Below, one piece after another: positions 11,363-24,800 of a DNA stretch of 64,000 nt; the first letter of the stretch is position 1; every line of letters begins with the position of its first letter. The notes beneath the pieces were generated by a model. That model was not told the DNA's origin. It worked only from the letters and a program-made list of their open reading frames with translations, and searched no databases. Origin of the DNA: Cheilinus undulatus (Eukaryota > Chordata > Actinopteri > Labriformes > Labridae). Both the position numbers and the translations under genes were made by a program. The stretch spans positions 29,478,196 to 29,542,195 of the forward strand of contig NC_054873.1 in the NCBI RefSeq assembly GCF_018320785.1. Direction: 5' to 3'.

Positions 11363-12719
11363 GTTAGTGTGTCTTTTGGCTTCTTTTCGAGTCGCTGTTG
11401 ATGCATTAGTGTTGGTTTAAACAGGAATGAGACTGTGTGGCCTCTGAGCACAGTGGGAAAATGTTAGCAGCACCATAACTCCTCATGTATCTACGAGTTA
11501 AATGGTTGCACATGCACTTTGATAAGGTTTAAAGCACAAAAACATGGATGGAAATAACCCTTAGTGGTTGTTTAGAGACATTAAAAAGCAAGAACATGAT
11601 GACTTGTGGACATCCAGGTTACAAAGGTTACTGCAGAAATGACTTCAAGTTCCACCTAAATGTCCAGGTAGTGCAATTTGACCTCTGTGATTCATTCATG
11701 CTCTGCATTAAATTATTTATTTTGATTTTCCATGCCTCTCATGTAACCTCTACTGATAATTCTTGTGAAACACTTTGATTCTCTTTAGCTTTCTTGTATG
11801 AATATTACACTGATCACCACAGCATTTGGGGATCCTGAATTAAAAAAGTGTCACTCTCAGCCTTCAGTGACCTGTGCTGCTTTATCCTGGGTAGCATTTA
11901 ATCTGCTGTGCTTCACTACATTACTCTGCTGTGGTCTCCTGCGGCTGTGAGTGCTGACTCCTCAGCTGTCCATGTGTGAAGGTTTCCTCTGCTGTTCTTT
12001 GTGTCACACATTTCCCTTGAATCCATGTGTACAATCATAAAGGTGTGAACAAGGTGGAGCGTACATTTGCAGGCATGAATCATCAAAGTATCCTAGTATT
12101 ACATGAACTTTGCCTCCAATAGAAATGGACTTGTTTTATTCTGTAACAGTGGATGTTTCACATTAATGCGGTGACTTTGTGTTTGTGGCTTTCTGGTCTG
12201 CTCATGTCATGTCTGTTCTCTGCAAAGCAGCTGGAGCGGTGCTTTCACTGAATGGACTCAGACATCAATGGCTCTCTATCCTGTGGCACAAAGAGCTAGC
12301 ATCCTGCTGCACTTGCTATGCAAGAGGTGTGATGTTCCTCAGCCCCTGATTCACAGAGCGGAGCGTATATTGGAGGAGATTTAAAATCCATTACAGTTTA
12401 GTGCTCCCCGGGAAAACAGTTAAACAGAGCATATAGCTACAGCTGAAGTTAGGACAGGGTGCCTTCAGGAAAAGTAAAAGCGCTGACACTACAATGAAAA
12501 CTGCATTCATTTGTGTAAAGCTACTGACTGTGTGTTGATATTTCATGATTCTGAGATTCAGTTTTTAACCTTGGGAACAAAAGTAGGAACAACAAAGCTC
12601 ACTTCCAGGGCTATAAATTGCTTTCTAAAGCTAATCATCATCTCACAGTCTTACCAGGATAACAGAGGTGCTTCATGATTTCCTCTTCTGTTCTGATTTA
12701 TTGTTCAATTTGTTTTTAG
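11363..12719 (+). other. tmem266: Putative 5' UTR intron of tmem266
   Basis: This interval lies between a donor at 11363 and a polypyrimidine-AG acceptor at 12718-12719. It contains no coding exon or repeat I recognise. The intron is inferred from the splice signals and the CpG-rich upstream block. Confidence 0.4.
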
Positions 12720-12814
12720 GAGTGGTAGGAGCCAAGTCTCTGCAGTGGTGAAATCACACTTCACACTTGGGGTCGTTTAGCGTGGACGTCTATTTGCAGT
12801 GACAAGGCCTCAAC

Positions 12815-15800
12815 ATGAGCAACCCTCAGTAAGTATAACCTCCTTTGTTTGCGTTTGAAAAGATTTCTTAGGGAAATAGACATTTTGAAGGGAAATTTCA
12901 GTTTTAAACATGAAAAAAATGAATCACTTATATGTACAAAAAGATTGCTCTAGCGAGCAGCTGTAAATCAGGCTAAAACATAATAAAAGGAGCGACACGA
13001 GAGAACTAAAAGTTTTGTTTTTGTCAGGCCCAGATTGTTATTCTAAGTGGTTTCTAATATTACAGAAAGAATCCTTGATGAGGCAGACCTTTTGTCAAGA
13101 TAAAATGCTGATTTAAAACCACAAAGAGCCATTACATCCTTCCCCTGAAAGCCGCCAGACTCCATTGACAAATCCACTAATTTAACTCTGAATTCTTTTG
13201 GTTCCTGCCAAATGTTTGTGTTGCACACAATCAAGTAACCATCGTATCAAGGCAGGTGGTGACCAACACCTCCCATCCTCTGCAAAGTTAAGTAACTGTT
13301 TTGTCAAAAGAGATCTTTTTAAAAATGTTCCCAGGCACAAAAGCGTTAAAAACCAAAAGTAGACCCCTTGTGAATGACTGTTAATAGGGATCAGCGGGAG
13401 AGCGGAGCTTGTCCTGGTCCGGCTTCTCTGAGAGCGAGAGAACGGCCAGCCATCTCCAGTCTCCTCTGGCATCTCTTAGCATTCAGCGGGGATGTTCACT
13501 TGTCATCTTCTCTTATTAATAATTACTCCGTGTGTGGTCCTTCAGACAGGCCCTGCATTCTGATGGCAGTCCGGGTTGGGGCTAAGAGAAGGGAAAGAGA
13601 GGTAGCCGGGGGAATGGAGCAGAGTGGGAGGAGGTGGAGTGGAGTGGAGTAGAGTGGAGTGAAGGGTGAATGCAGAATGGGTTCAGTCAGCTGCATCTTC
13701 TGATTAAAGGCACAGGATGCTGCTTCAGACCCACTGAAATCTCTGTCCAGGCTTCAGACCAACAAGTTAGTGCACATGACAGTTGATAACAAGTCATTTG
13801 AAGGAGGGGGTTGGTGCAAGATAATTTAGAGCATGTTTGAATGCTTCGTAATACAAAGGCATGAATTAATGCTGCTGGGAGGTGATGTGGGAAATTGTTA
13901 AACAAAGAAAGGTCTTTGGAATTATCATGCTGCTGTAAATCCTCTCTCCACCAGTGCCACTCTCCTCTCTCTGTATCCCAGCTGTAGAAACAATGGATGA
14001 TGTGATGGGAGAATTATTAGATGCCTAAATACAGAAAATTGAAATGAATACCCCTTACAACAATTTTAAAGACATTTGTCTGTTAGCAGTTTTCATTCAG
14101 AAATGGAGAAGGCAAACAAAAAAAATAAATAAAAGTGCAGCATTTAAAGCGGTATACTTCAGGGACGCAGAGATGCACTGATGAAACAGAGCCCTTCCTG
14201 TCTGCCTGGTGTGGAGCTCACTGTACAGATCTGCCATATTCAGTTTACAAAGAGGAAACGCCTTACACCTTCAAGAGCCCAGTGACTTTAAAACAGGTCA
14301 GCCAGCATTTCTGGGAAATAACCTTATTTGAGTTAGCTGGTGCTATTTGGAGTGTTGCTCTTTATGTCTCAGTATAATGAAGCCTTCTTCCCAATCACAA
14401 TAATAACTTTATCTACATTAAAGCCCTACTGATATGATCTGCTTGTATATGTAAAATTCCTGCACTTTCCTCCATCTGCAGAAAGATTAAGTCAATTTAT
14501 TTATTTTCCTTAAATAAGAGACTTTGAATGTCATGCACTACATTATCATTTTGCTTTTTACAGTAATTTCTCATTTACTGTTAAAAAAACTTAAGACAAC
14601 TTAGTGGACAAGTCAAAAATCATCTGTACCCTGTATTATCAAATATTTACCCTTTTTACATGCCCTTTTTCACTTTTCAATTCATGACCAATTCCTTTTT
14701 CCATGGTTGAGGTTCCTTCCTTTCAAAATAAAATCAAGTCTGTATATAAACAAAAAGTCGAGTCCCCTCAGTTTAAGACTGCACATATTCAAAATGAAAC
14801 AACAACACTTTTAAATGCCAAATGTTAGAGTTTTAAATTGTTACAAAGAGGAGGATTAATTCCAATTAACTACAGAAATTCTGCGATCAAGCACAGTGAA
14901 AAAAATGCAATAATTTTACAGCCCTAGTTTAAACCAATTCCTGCTCGTTATCTTTTTAAATTATCATTGAATCAGTAGGGCAAAGCTAAAACTACTTTGT
15001 TCCCATGAAAAACTGTTTTTTTTTTTTGTTGTTGTTGTTCTTGTTTTTTTGTTGCCATAACCTAGTATTTAAGTTAATTACTTTCCTGTGTCCTGAAGTC
15101 ATCCATTAATCTAGATCAGGGGTGTCCAAACTATGGCTGGGAGCCAAATACGGCCCGTTGTCCATTTTTGATTGGCTCGCAGCAAATTCTAGAAATAAAT
15201 GATGAAATATGGCTCACATGAGATGATGAAGCTTGTGCTCAGCTGTATTGTACTTTTTAGTTTCAGCACTGGACACTGCTACCATGTTGATTCTGTAAAC
15301 AAACATTTTGACAAGAAGATTTCTTGATTACCTCCGCAAGGGAGGTTATGTGATCGGCAGGGTTTGTTTGTTAGTTTGTTAGCAACATAACTCAAAAAGT
15401 TATGGATGGATTTTGATTCAATTTTCAGGAAATGTCAGAAGTGGCATAAGAAAGAACTGATTAGATTTTGGGAGTGATCCAGATCACCGTCTGGATCACT
15501 CCCAAAATCTCACTCCCAAATTCTTCACTATTGGGAGATAGGGCTAATGGCAGAGGTCTGCACCCTCCGAGTGCTTTCTAGTTAATAATGTACTCATAAA
15601 TTATTGCAGCAAATAGCAGCACCAATAGGATTTCAGGGGCGGAGCCAGTGGTAGCCAGGGCCAAACAGGATCCCTTGAAATCTGATTGGCTCCCCCAAAT
15701 CCTAAAAAATGACCGTCTATTTGCCTTGTCAGCCATAAACAAGTCTTTTAGGTGTATTCAATCAACTATGTATTGACTTACACTGGATTGGTCTTACTTA

Positions 15801-18800
15801 CTTAAATACCCTCAAGGTGAGGCAAACTAAAGTGGCCCCACCATTCTTATATATTTCTGTGTGTGGCTCTCATTGGAAAAAGTTTGGACACCCCTGATCT
15901 AGATAATTAGAACCATTTAAAGAAACCCATTGTTAAAGGGAATGGCGTGGTACTCCATTGTATGAACATGGACGCTAGTGTCCCATCCTGGTGCTGAAGA
16001 TAGTCCCTAAAAATACACCTCCGATGCCAAGCTGTTACAGGAAAATGCTTTGCCGTTTATGCATTAAAATTTTCTTTTAACCCATTTTAAGGTATTTATT
16101 TTCAATGTGAATGAACATGAAGAGTAATGACTGCTGTACCCTTTTAAAGTGAGACTATGTGTGAATATTCAAACATACATTTGGCTACTTTAATGCTTGG
16201 TGCTGACACTTATGAAGTTAATGCTGCTGCTGTTGTGCTGCTGGCAGAGTAAATCTTAATGTTTGAGGCCTCATCCTCTCTGCCTGCTTATTGAGGTGAT
16301 GTTGACATAAAACAACAGATTCAAAGCTGAAGCATTTTCTCTATAAACAATAAATAAGAGACTTGAAAGTCCAACAAAATATGCTCCCTCTATATTGATA
16401 CAGCAGTATTGTCAACTGCTGTAATTTCCCCTCAGACCTTCAAAGAGTAAGCACTGCCTAGAAGATCTGATCTCACAAATGTACTACTGTGTCAGGAGCT
16501 CGTATCAGGTCTGCAGCTGCTGTTGGAAAATCTGGCTGGTGCTTGTAGAAGTGATTTGGCGCATTGGTCCCCGCTTTCCTGATGATATCAGGGCAGTGAA
16601 TTGCTGTGCACCAAGGAGCAGCCAAGTGTCCGTGTACAAACTTATTGGGTGAGACAGAGCGGCCGGGTTGTAGACAGCTGGCTGAAAATACGGTGGCAGT
16701 GAGCGCTCAGAATGACAATGATACCAATGCCCTCTGCAAACCTCCGGTTCATGCTGAGGCAGCACTTCAAAACCCACTGAAGTGACAGAAGCTGAGGATT
16801 TATCGCTCAGAAGAGGTGATTTATTATAAAATGAGACAGGCATCAATCTCAGCTCTTATCACTTTGATAGAAATGCTGCATTAATGTCTATTTGACTGTT
16901 GGTTTGTTCTGTGTGCACAGAATGATGATGTTCACAAGATGTTGGAAACTGTTAGTCTGACTTTGCTTTATGTTCACATGATTTTTGCATTGGTAAGAAA
17001 AGGGAAGAGATAGTTTAAACATGCAGCAAAACATTTAAACTAGAGACGATATGTACACAAAGTATTACACATTCATAATTACAGAAGTCTTTATCTTGTG
17101 TCAGCATTTACACCTTTTTCATGTGCTCTGGTGTGAGTATTCAGAGTAAAAAAATATGACTTGTGCTCAGTTGAGTTCAGCAGTATCGGACTTCACTGGG
17201 ATTTGAGTACCTATCTAACAAAAGGCTGCAGAAAACCAAGGCATGAATAGATTACAAGTGAAATTCATTTAAACTGCAGATGTATGGAAATGTAAAGTAT
17301 TGCCAAGAACATGTTCCCATTGGAAAATCCAATAGGAAAAAAGCTTCCTATTCACATGTAACTGGGGAATATCTGTATAATGTTTTAACTGAAAAGGATT
17401 TAGGAAAATGAGCAGCAGTATAAAGACTTTTTATAAATAAAGAAACCCTCTTAACTTGATCTCCTTTCCTCCGGTAATTTATGACTATTCCTGTCATCTA
17501 ATGAGAAACAGCTTTAAATTTTCCAGTCAATGAGTTAGAATTGGAAAGGAGAGGCTATTATAATTTTATGTTTCTATTGATCACAGCATGATGATTTGTA
17601 GTGTTCAATGTAAGAATGCTGGAGGATTAAATTTACAACTCTGTACAGAAATTAGGTTTCAACACCACAGTACTGGGAGAGTTATAAGAGCACAGTGACA
17701 ATTTTAAAGAATGTAATTTATATTTGAAAAATGCAGTGAGTTTAATCAGCATTACCAGCTTAAATGATTGTTTTTAATACAGATGATACCATTAAAAACA
17801 GGAATATCTGAGTTATAACCAGTTTATTTTAGTGTTTGTAAAATGAAAACATGTAGCCACCCCTTTATTGAATAGCTGAATTAAAAATACAATGTAAAAC
17901 AAGACGAGTCCAGCGTTCAGGAACATTCACTCCTTCAGAGACATGGTTTCTGCGCCTTTTAGGCTTGTTACACAGCGTCGCTCTGACTATATATGGGTGC
18001 AAGATTTCCCCCCAGCCTCACATGCCCTATGTTAACCTTTTTGCTGCCTCGTGGCATTTGTTAATATCACACGCCTCTGTAAAGACCCCAGCCTTTAGCA
18101 TGCTGCTGGCTGTCCTTGGCTGCATGGTTGGAGGGAGCAAAGTGTTCAGATGTGAAGCCTCCGCTCTCTCCCCGGGATGGCAACCAGCCACTCCGTTGGG
18201 CCCTGCACATGATGGCTCCTGGCCCGCTCTGTGATTGTCTGGAAATGTGAATTTGATGCACTAAACAGTTTGTGTCTGTCATGAATGATTAGCATCCTTG
18301 CTGTGGTTGGTCAGAGGTGCCAAGTCCACAGATAAAACTGGGGTGCGCATGCGTGTTTGTTGATACGAGAGCATTCGACCCTCCAGCTAAACAACACATC
18401 TAGCAGGACTTGCGTAACATGGAATCAGATATTTAAAGGAGGAAGGAATTTTATGTAGCTCGGACATGAGAATAGGAGATTGTTTGCTATATTTTACAGC
18501 ATTGGGACTATAAAGTTCAAGTGATGCTTGTTTTCCTGTGTGAATAACAAAACAGCGCTTAAAGGGAGGCCTTTAAACTGCTTTATTTAAGAAGGAAGTC
18601 AGAATAAAGGACATATTCTCCTCTCCAGGCCTGCCTACATTAACATTTAACAGGAAGGTGGATCTGCTCAGTGATCTTCTACTAACCATGTCCTCCCACT
18701 TTGTTTCAACTCCAGCACAGAGGTTGTTGAATTCACCAACCCAATGGCCTTTGTTCCCCCTTTGTTGTAATCAATGCCTTCCTCCTCTGTTAAGCACTAG

Positions 18801-21800
18801 AGTTATTGATGCCTCCACACTGGCTGCACTGGGACGCCTGCCAACACCGTGCAAGACTCCTGCTCCAGGGTGACTTCACCTTGTCTGCTATTGGCTGAGC
18901 TTGTGTGATCACAGCCCACCCTGCACACTTAAGTTTTAGGGCATCAGTGACAGAAAGATGACACTTTGTGCCTCTGCCAGAAATAGCTAACCTCAAAAGG
19001 AAAAATACTGTCTTTGATCAAAATGGGGAAATCGAATCAAAGGTGGAAAAATCTTTTTTGGGAAATGAAAGTTTGGTATCCTGTGTTGGAGCAACCTTGA
19101 GTGCACCAACGGGGGTAGTTTTATAATGGTAACTGCTGGCAACTGGGCAATAGCATGTGTCCAGGGAGGTGTAATAAGTAAAGAGGAAACACCACACACC
19201 CATGTAGAGTATTTGTGATTTGTAGTTAAAAATAATATGCAAATTGGCAGATTTTCTGCAGTTTGTGATGAACTCCCCTGCATACTCTGCTAATGAGAAA
19301 TGCAGATCAGCTTGGCATCACTTGCCAGGTAAATATGTCCTTGTTGAGGATGCTAGCAAACACTGGAAACAACAAATCTCACACCGTGTTTGTGTTTCCA
19401 TTCATCAAAATTAAGCAAAGTCCCTGTAGTTATTATCACAGTCTGCTACCTTGAGCATTATCCAAGTCGTACAGCAGTTAATTCAAATAAACAGCACCCT
19501 AATACAACCTTGAGCTGCAGGTCTGCCATTTTGCTGTGATGTAGCACCCCTGCAGAGGGGTTAAACCATCTAGGTTCTAAAACATGAATGAAACTTGGTG
19601 TATAATGTGTCTGATACAACTATGGTTGCCGTGTGTGTCACAGGGCTCCTCCCCAGGCCCGAGCCTCAGAGCTGGAGGTGATCTCTCAGCAAGTGGAGGA
19701 GGACAATCAGTGCGTGGCCCCGGCCCAGCTAGTCAGCTTGGCCTACAGAGACTTGCCTTTGGCCGCCCTGGATATTTCCCTCGCTGGATCTCAGCTCATC
19801 TCAAACCCGGATGAAGAGGACAACAGAGATGGGTATGTGGGACAAATTCTCTGATAACACAGTTCACCCTCTTTTGTTGCTTCATAGTTTGACTATACAG
19901 TTAGTTGAGCAAACTCCTGGTGTGCTGATGATTCGCATGAAACAGCAAGAGTATTGCCATGTAGTAAATACTTTAAAGAGTGTGGGACTTGTGATCAGGC
20001 CTTTAGACTTGAATTTGTCATTAAAAGCTTTATGTTAAGGTTTTTTAAAGGTTAGAAACAAAGTAGTAGCACTGTAATCAATGCAATCTCCTCCTACCAC
20101 TAATAAAAGCATAAAAAGTAAGCATAATGTGAAATTGCCTCTCTTAGTTTTGCAAACAATTTAAGAAAAAATAAGAAATATGGCATTTGAGACATGTGTG
20201 AAGTGCTGCATTCATGATTAAAGCAAAATACCAATTATCACAATCTATTATCTATCTCTGCACAGAAAAGCACTGCTGCTGCTCAGGTTATTGCACACGG
20301 TAATTGCACCTGGCATATTGGATCATGCTCCAGTTTTATATCAGAGGTTAGCACTGAAGGATTAATTTATTAGTGTCACCATGTTAAATGGACAATGTGT
20401 TCACTGATGTGTTCATTTCAGCTCCATGACACAGCAATTTCTCACTACCAGACAGGCTTCTGTCCATAATGTCGATTTCTGGCAGAAACGAAGCTTGCTG
20501 TTAGCACCATCGTGTTCCTGAAATGTCAGAGCCCTGTGGCTCTACTTTTTTTTCCTCTTTTTGTTGTTCATGTTGTTTTCTTATCATCATATCCCCATGC
20601 TTGGGGCCCAGTAGTCCTAGGATAGGACACGCCCCTTTTCAAGCCTCCCTGTAGCAAGTGTCCATTCTCTGCACTCAGGAAGCGTGACTCACAACCCTTT
20701 GGCATGCTGCAATGCTGGCATCCATGCAGACAAAGTCGACAAACAGCATAAGCTTAATTAAAGCATCCGGCATTTCGCCATCCAAGCCCCAGTGTGTCAG
20801 CTGACTGCGTCCGGCTGGACTTTGCCTGGCCTGGCCTGGTCTAGGACCGTTGCTCTGTGGGATAGAGGGCAGGGACAGATGGGTCCTGTCCTGAACACCC
20901 ACTCTTTGATTCTACCTTAGATCTTTCTCTCGCTGTCCTGCTCTCAAAAAAGAGCAGTAAAGGCATGCATGGCAGGACCACAGCAGAGGGCAGGATCTGG
21001 CAGCTCTGTGAAGTTATCATCGCAGTGGGCACACTTATCCAGACCCAACTGACAACCAGATCCCATGGGATCTGGCACTGTGCAGTGGAAAAGTCATCAA
21101 AGCAAAACATATCGCTGACAGATTTATCGCATCAACAACTTGGATATTCTCTGTTGTGAAAACGATGATCTGATCGGAGAAATAGCCTCTCCACTGTCCA
21201 GGAATCATGGATGTCTGTTGAAAACAGAGAGCAATCTGTCCCCCATGTGAGTGTTACAGTAAACTCATGAGGTTTTTAGATTGGAATTCCTGATTTTCAG
21301 GTAAAAGGCATTCCAAGATGTACCTGTCACCACAGTTTCGTTCACACATTAGTTCTTCGGAGGCACTCTTGGAAACAGAAACAGAGCGAGCTCATAGCTT
21401 CGGGTTCTGGCGGCCTCTGTGACTCATGTGTTTAACATCAGAGGAATGACACAAAGGTGGGATGTGTTGTATCGAGCAAGATTTTAATTTGTAAAGACAA
21501 TCCAAAGCCCTGATGGCAGAGCAATAAAGAGACTGATTTAAACTGCTATTTCAGCTTTTATTTTGCGTCATGCTTTTGCTGAGGCATTAAGTTTTTTTAT
21601 GTTGTTAGTTGACTTAAGGAGTTTCTGTTCTGGAGGTTTTTTCAGACAACATACAAAAGTATAGACACAGGACAGGACAAGAAGATAAACACATACATAA
21701 TGAATACAGTGATAGAAAATATATAAGGTATGAGCAGACCATAACTCTCAGCCCAGAGATCGTCTGACAACATCCCAGCGACCTCTAAGATCCCTATCAA

Positions 21801-24800
21801 AGTCTTTTCAGAGACACGCAGCTTTCTCCATGTTAAGCCAGTCAACAGCCAGAACTCTGTCTCTTGAAGCATGCTGCTTTTGTTCTGTATTCCTCCAAAT
21901 TCTTTCAATATTCAAAAATCAAATCTCCTTGGCCACAATTACAAAGCCATTGTGAGGGAAACAGTCATTCATATGAGTTCCTTTATTATACTGACATAGT
22001 CATAAGTCATGTAAACCTGCTTTCATTGTCCTGCACCTGATCCTGCAGTGGCGTAGTGCGTCGTTTGTTGTAATTACTGGAAAAGTTTATTGTCTAAATT
22101 TACTAGAATTGTCACTACTGACATGATGAAGTCACATTCAGGACATTTTGTGTGTGCCTGTATCTTGTGGTAGCAGGTATGTTCTGATTTCACTCTCTTA
22201 ATTTTTTTTTAATTGTTTTGTTCAGTGCTTTGGCTTCAGATCTCGACATGGTGAGAAGAAACACCAAGACCAAAGGCATGGCTTCACACTAGTGGTCAGA
22301 GAGAAATTAACAGGCTGATTACTTGAGTATTTTGGCCTAAATCTTTGATGAGGCCTTTTGTGTTGTTTTCCTTCATTTGGTTGTGAAAAAGAGCAGGAGA
22401 ATACACACCAGAGATACACATTTAGCCTTGCATTGCAGCTTCTCGTGGCTCTTTATCAGGAGCCGTGGGCGATCATGTAGGAGGTGGATGTTCTTGCCGA
22501 CTACAAGGGGCACACACTGTACTTGCATATTCTGTGCAGTGGTGAGCTGGATGGGAGTATTGATAGATTTTGGCAGCGCCACCTTCTGCAGAACTTGCTG
22601 GTAAGTCCACAGTGAAGGTGGTGTGATTTTAAGTTCACATTTACACACTTTATTGTTTTAACTTATGGTGGCATCTCCTATTCTTTATTCTTTTTTATTA
22701 CTACTTGTTTTTCTTTGACAGAATATGACGTTTTTGAGGCAGTTACATGCCTTTTTCTTTAATAACCATTTAATTTATTTGACAACAGTAGCTAAGTTCT
22801 TTTTACAAAGCTTACATTTCAATGGAATTATTTTTGAAATTTTTAGAAAAAAATACAAAAGAAGGATTAAAGAATGTTAGAAAAATAATTGCTGAAAATA
22901 ATCTGTGGTTACATAATGGTGTATGGTTTGTTTCTTCTATTTTTATTCATTTATTTTTGTGGCTCTGAGGGAGTTATTTATTTTCTCTTGTCAATATAGC
23001 ATGTTCGCCAGTGGCAGTGCTAAAGTGCTAAAGCAGCAGCAACATCAGAGGTTTTCTTGAACAGAAATCATACAAATATACAATCTTTTATCACATTAGT
23101 TGAGGGAGATGACAGTGGATAGATTGGGAAACAGAGATGAGAGATCGGGGGAGAGCCATGCAGGAAAGGAGCTACAGACCAGACTTTAACTCAGGCCACC
23201 TTCACACACGGGACCAAACTGCTAGGCCATCCTCGTCCCAGTGTCTGGGTTTAATGCTGACACACATTATACACTTCCTTTATGGAAACGACAATAAGAT
23301 TGTGGACGTCTATTTTCTCAATGTTCAGCTTCATTCTAGTTTTTAAAAGTGTAAAACAAATATCTCTTGGATACAGGACTCTATTTTGAAATACATCAAA
23401 AATAAACAGACATCCTACAGTTTAGTCTGATCAGTGTTGTCTGTGTAGGTTCTCATTCATCCAGGTCATGGTGATCCAAATCTTCATCAAGGATGCAACT
23501 AGACCTCAATGAAGTTTCCCCCTTGATGAGATTTGAACATCAGGTTTTTTTTTTTCATTCCAAGGCTTTTTTTTTTTTTTTGCACAAAAACCATTGACTA
23601 TATTAAACTTGATTGCTTGGATTTACCAAGAGTGTCTCTAATCCCGTTTTGCTTCAGCTATTGCAAAATACTTTGTAAATCACAGAGTCATCTTTTTTTG
23701 TCCATCTTTTTATTTACATTTTCTAATTGCAACTATAGAGTCATAGCATGAGATGTACCAATTGTGGAATCAAAGCAGATGCTGATACCAATTCTTAAGA
23801 TAACAATTTGGCTAATTGCTAGTACTAATGTTTTTTTAAATTACTTCTTTTTATGTAAAAAATCCTTATGCCAACATTTTCTCTCAGTTATTACTGTACA
23901 GAAAACTCTGTCATGTCCGATAAACATGGCTGGTTTTAAAGAAAGACAAAAAATGTCTTGTCAACTGATATTCATGTCAGATAAAATAGGTTCTTTGCTA
24001 AAGACATCACACAGCAGCGGAGAACTCCTCCTGGGGGCAAGTAGTGATTTCTGCGTAGCGAAATGCTACTAAAAGACCACATTAGCGGTTTACCACTGCA
24101 AGGGTTCAAAGTGCAAAAATATAAACATTATTGAATCTTTTGTGTCCCAAAAGTAGTGAAATACTCAGGTAAAGAATAAAAATTCATGGAGAAACGGCAG
24201 CAGGCAGGTATCTAAAAAGCCTTGGTCTAAAGCATGGATGAGTGGTGTCACACAACGCTTATGTATGGTCTGTTTCCACAAAACTGTCTCTTTTAAGAGA
24301 TCCAGATCATTCGGAGTGGAGCTGGTCGTCTGGCTCCCAACGATTCTTGATTTGTTACCAGTTTGGCGTTTTAAATGTTGATTAAATAACAAAAAAAGAC
24401 GGAGGAAAGGAAACTAGCACTCAAACTGAAGCTAGCTACAGTGGCCTACATTAAAGAGCTGTTTCGTAGCACAGGCTCATTCGTAAACGGCACAACTTAA
24501 CTAGGTTGCTTGCCCCACAAAATTTATTCTGTTGGTAGTATATCACTGTTTTAATCAAAAAACATTTTTTTATTTGTTAAAGGTGCTCAGCTAGCCTCTA
24601 AACTCAGTACAAGACTCCCAAAGACTCGCGTCTCCCTTCTGCTGACACTTAAAGCTAGGAGGTCTGCAGGACTTGGTAATTTGTGATATTGAATTGATCG
24701 CCTCCAAAGTGACGGGATCATATTCAATGTGTGTAGAAATGTTATGGTGATATTGCACATCATCACTAATGAAGTTTGCTGTGTGCACCTTCAGGCTCTT

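Larger units (their letters stand above)
12829..19643 (+). other. tmem266: tmem266 intron after the start exon
   Basis: This 6.8 kb intron contains a GGAGT-type minisatellite, a hAT-like transposon with a nested repeat (listed separately), and otherwise AT-rich DNA. The open frames at 16505-16846 and 17965-18234 show no recognisable domain and are not called. Confidence 0.6.

Noticed and set aside
16505-16846. 113-codon minus-strand frame in a tmem266 intron
   Set aside because: No recognisable domain, and no acceptor or donor at sensible places; likely chance.
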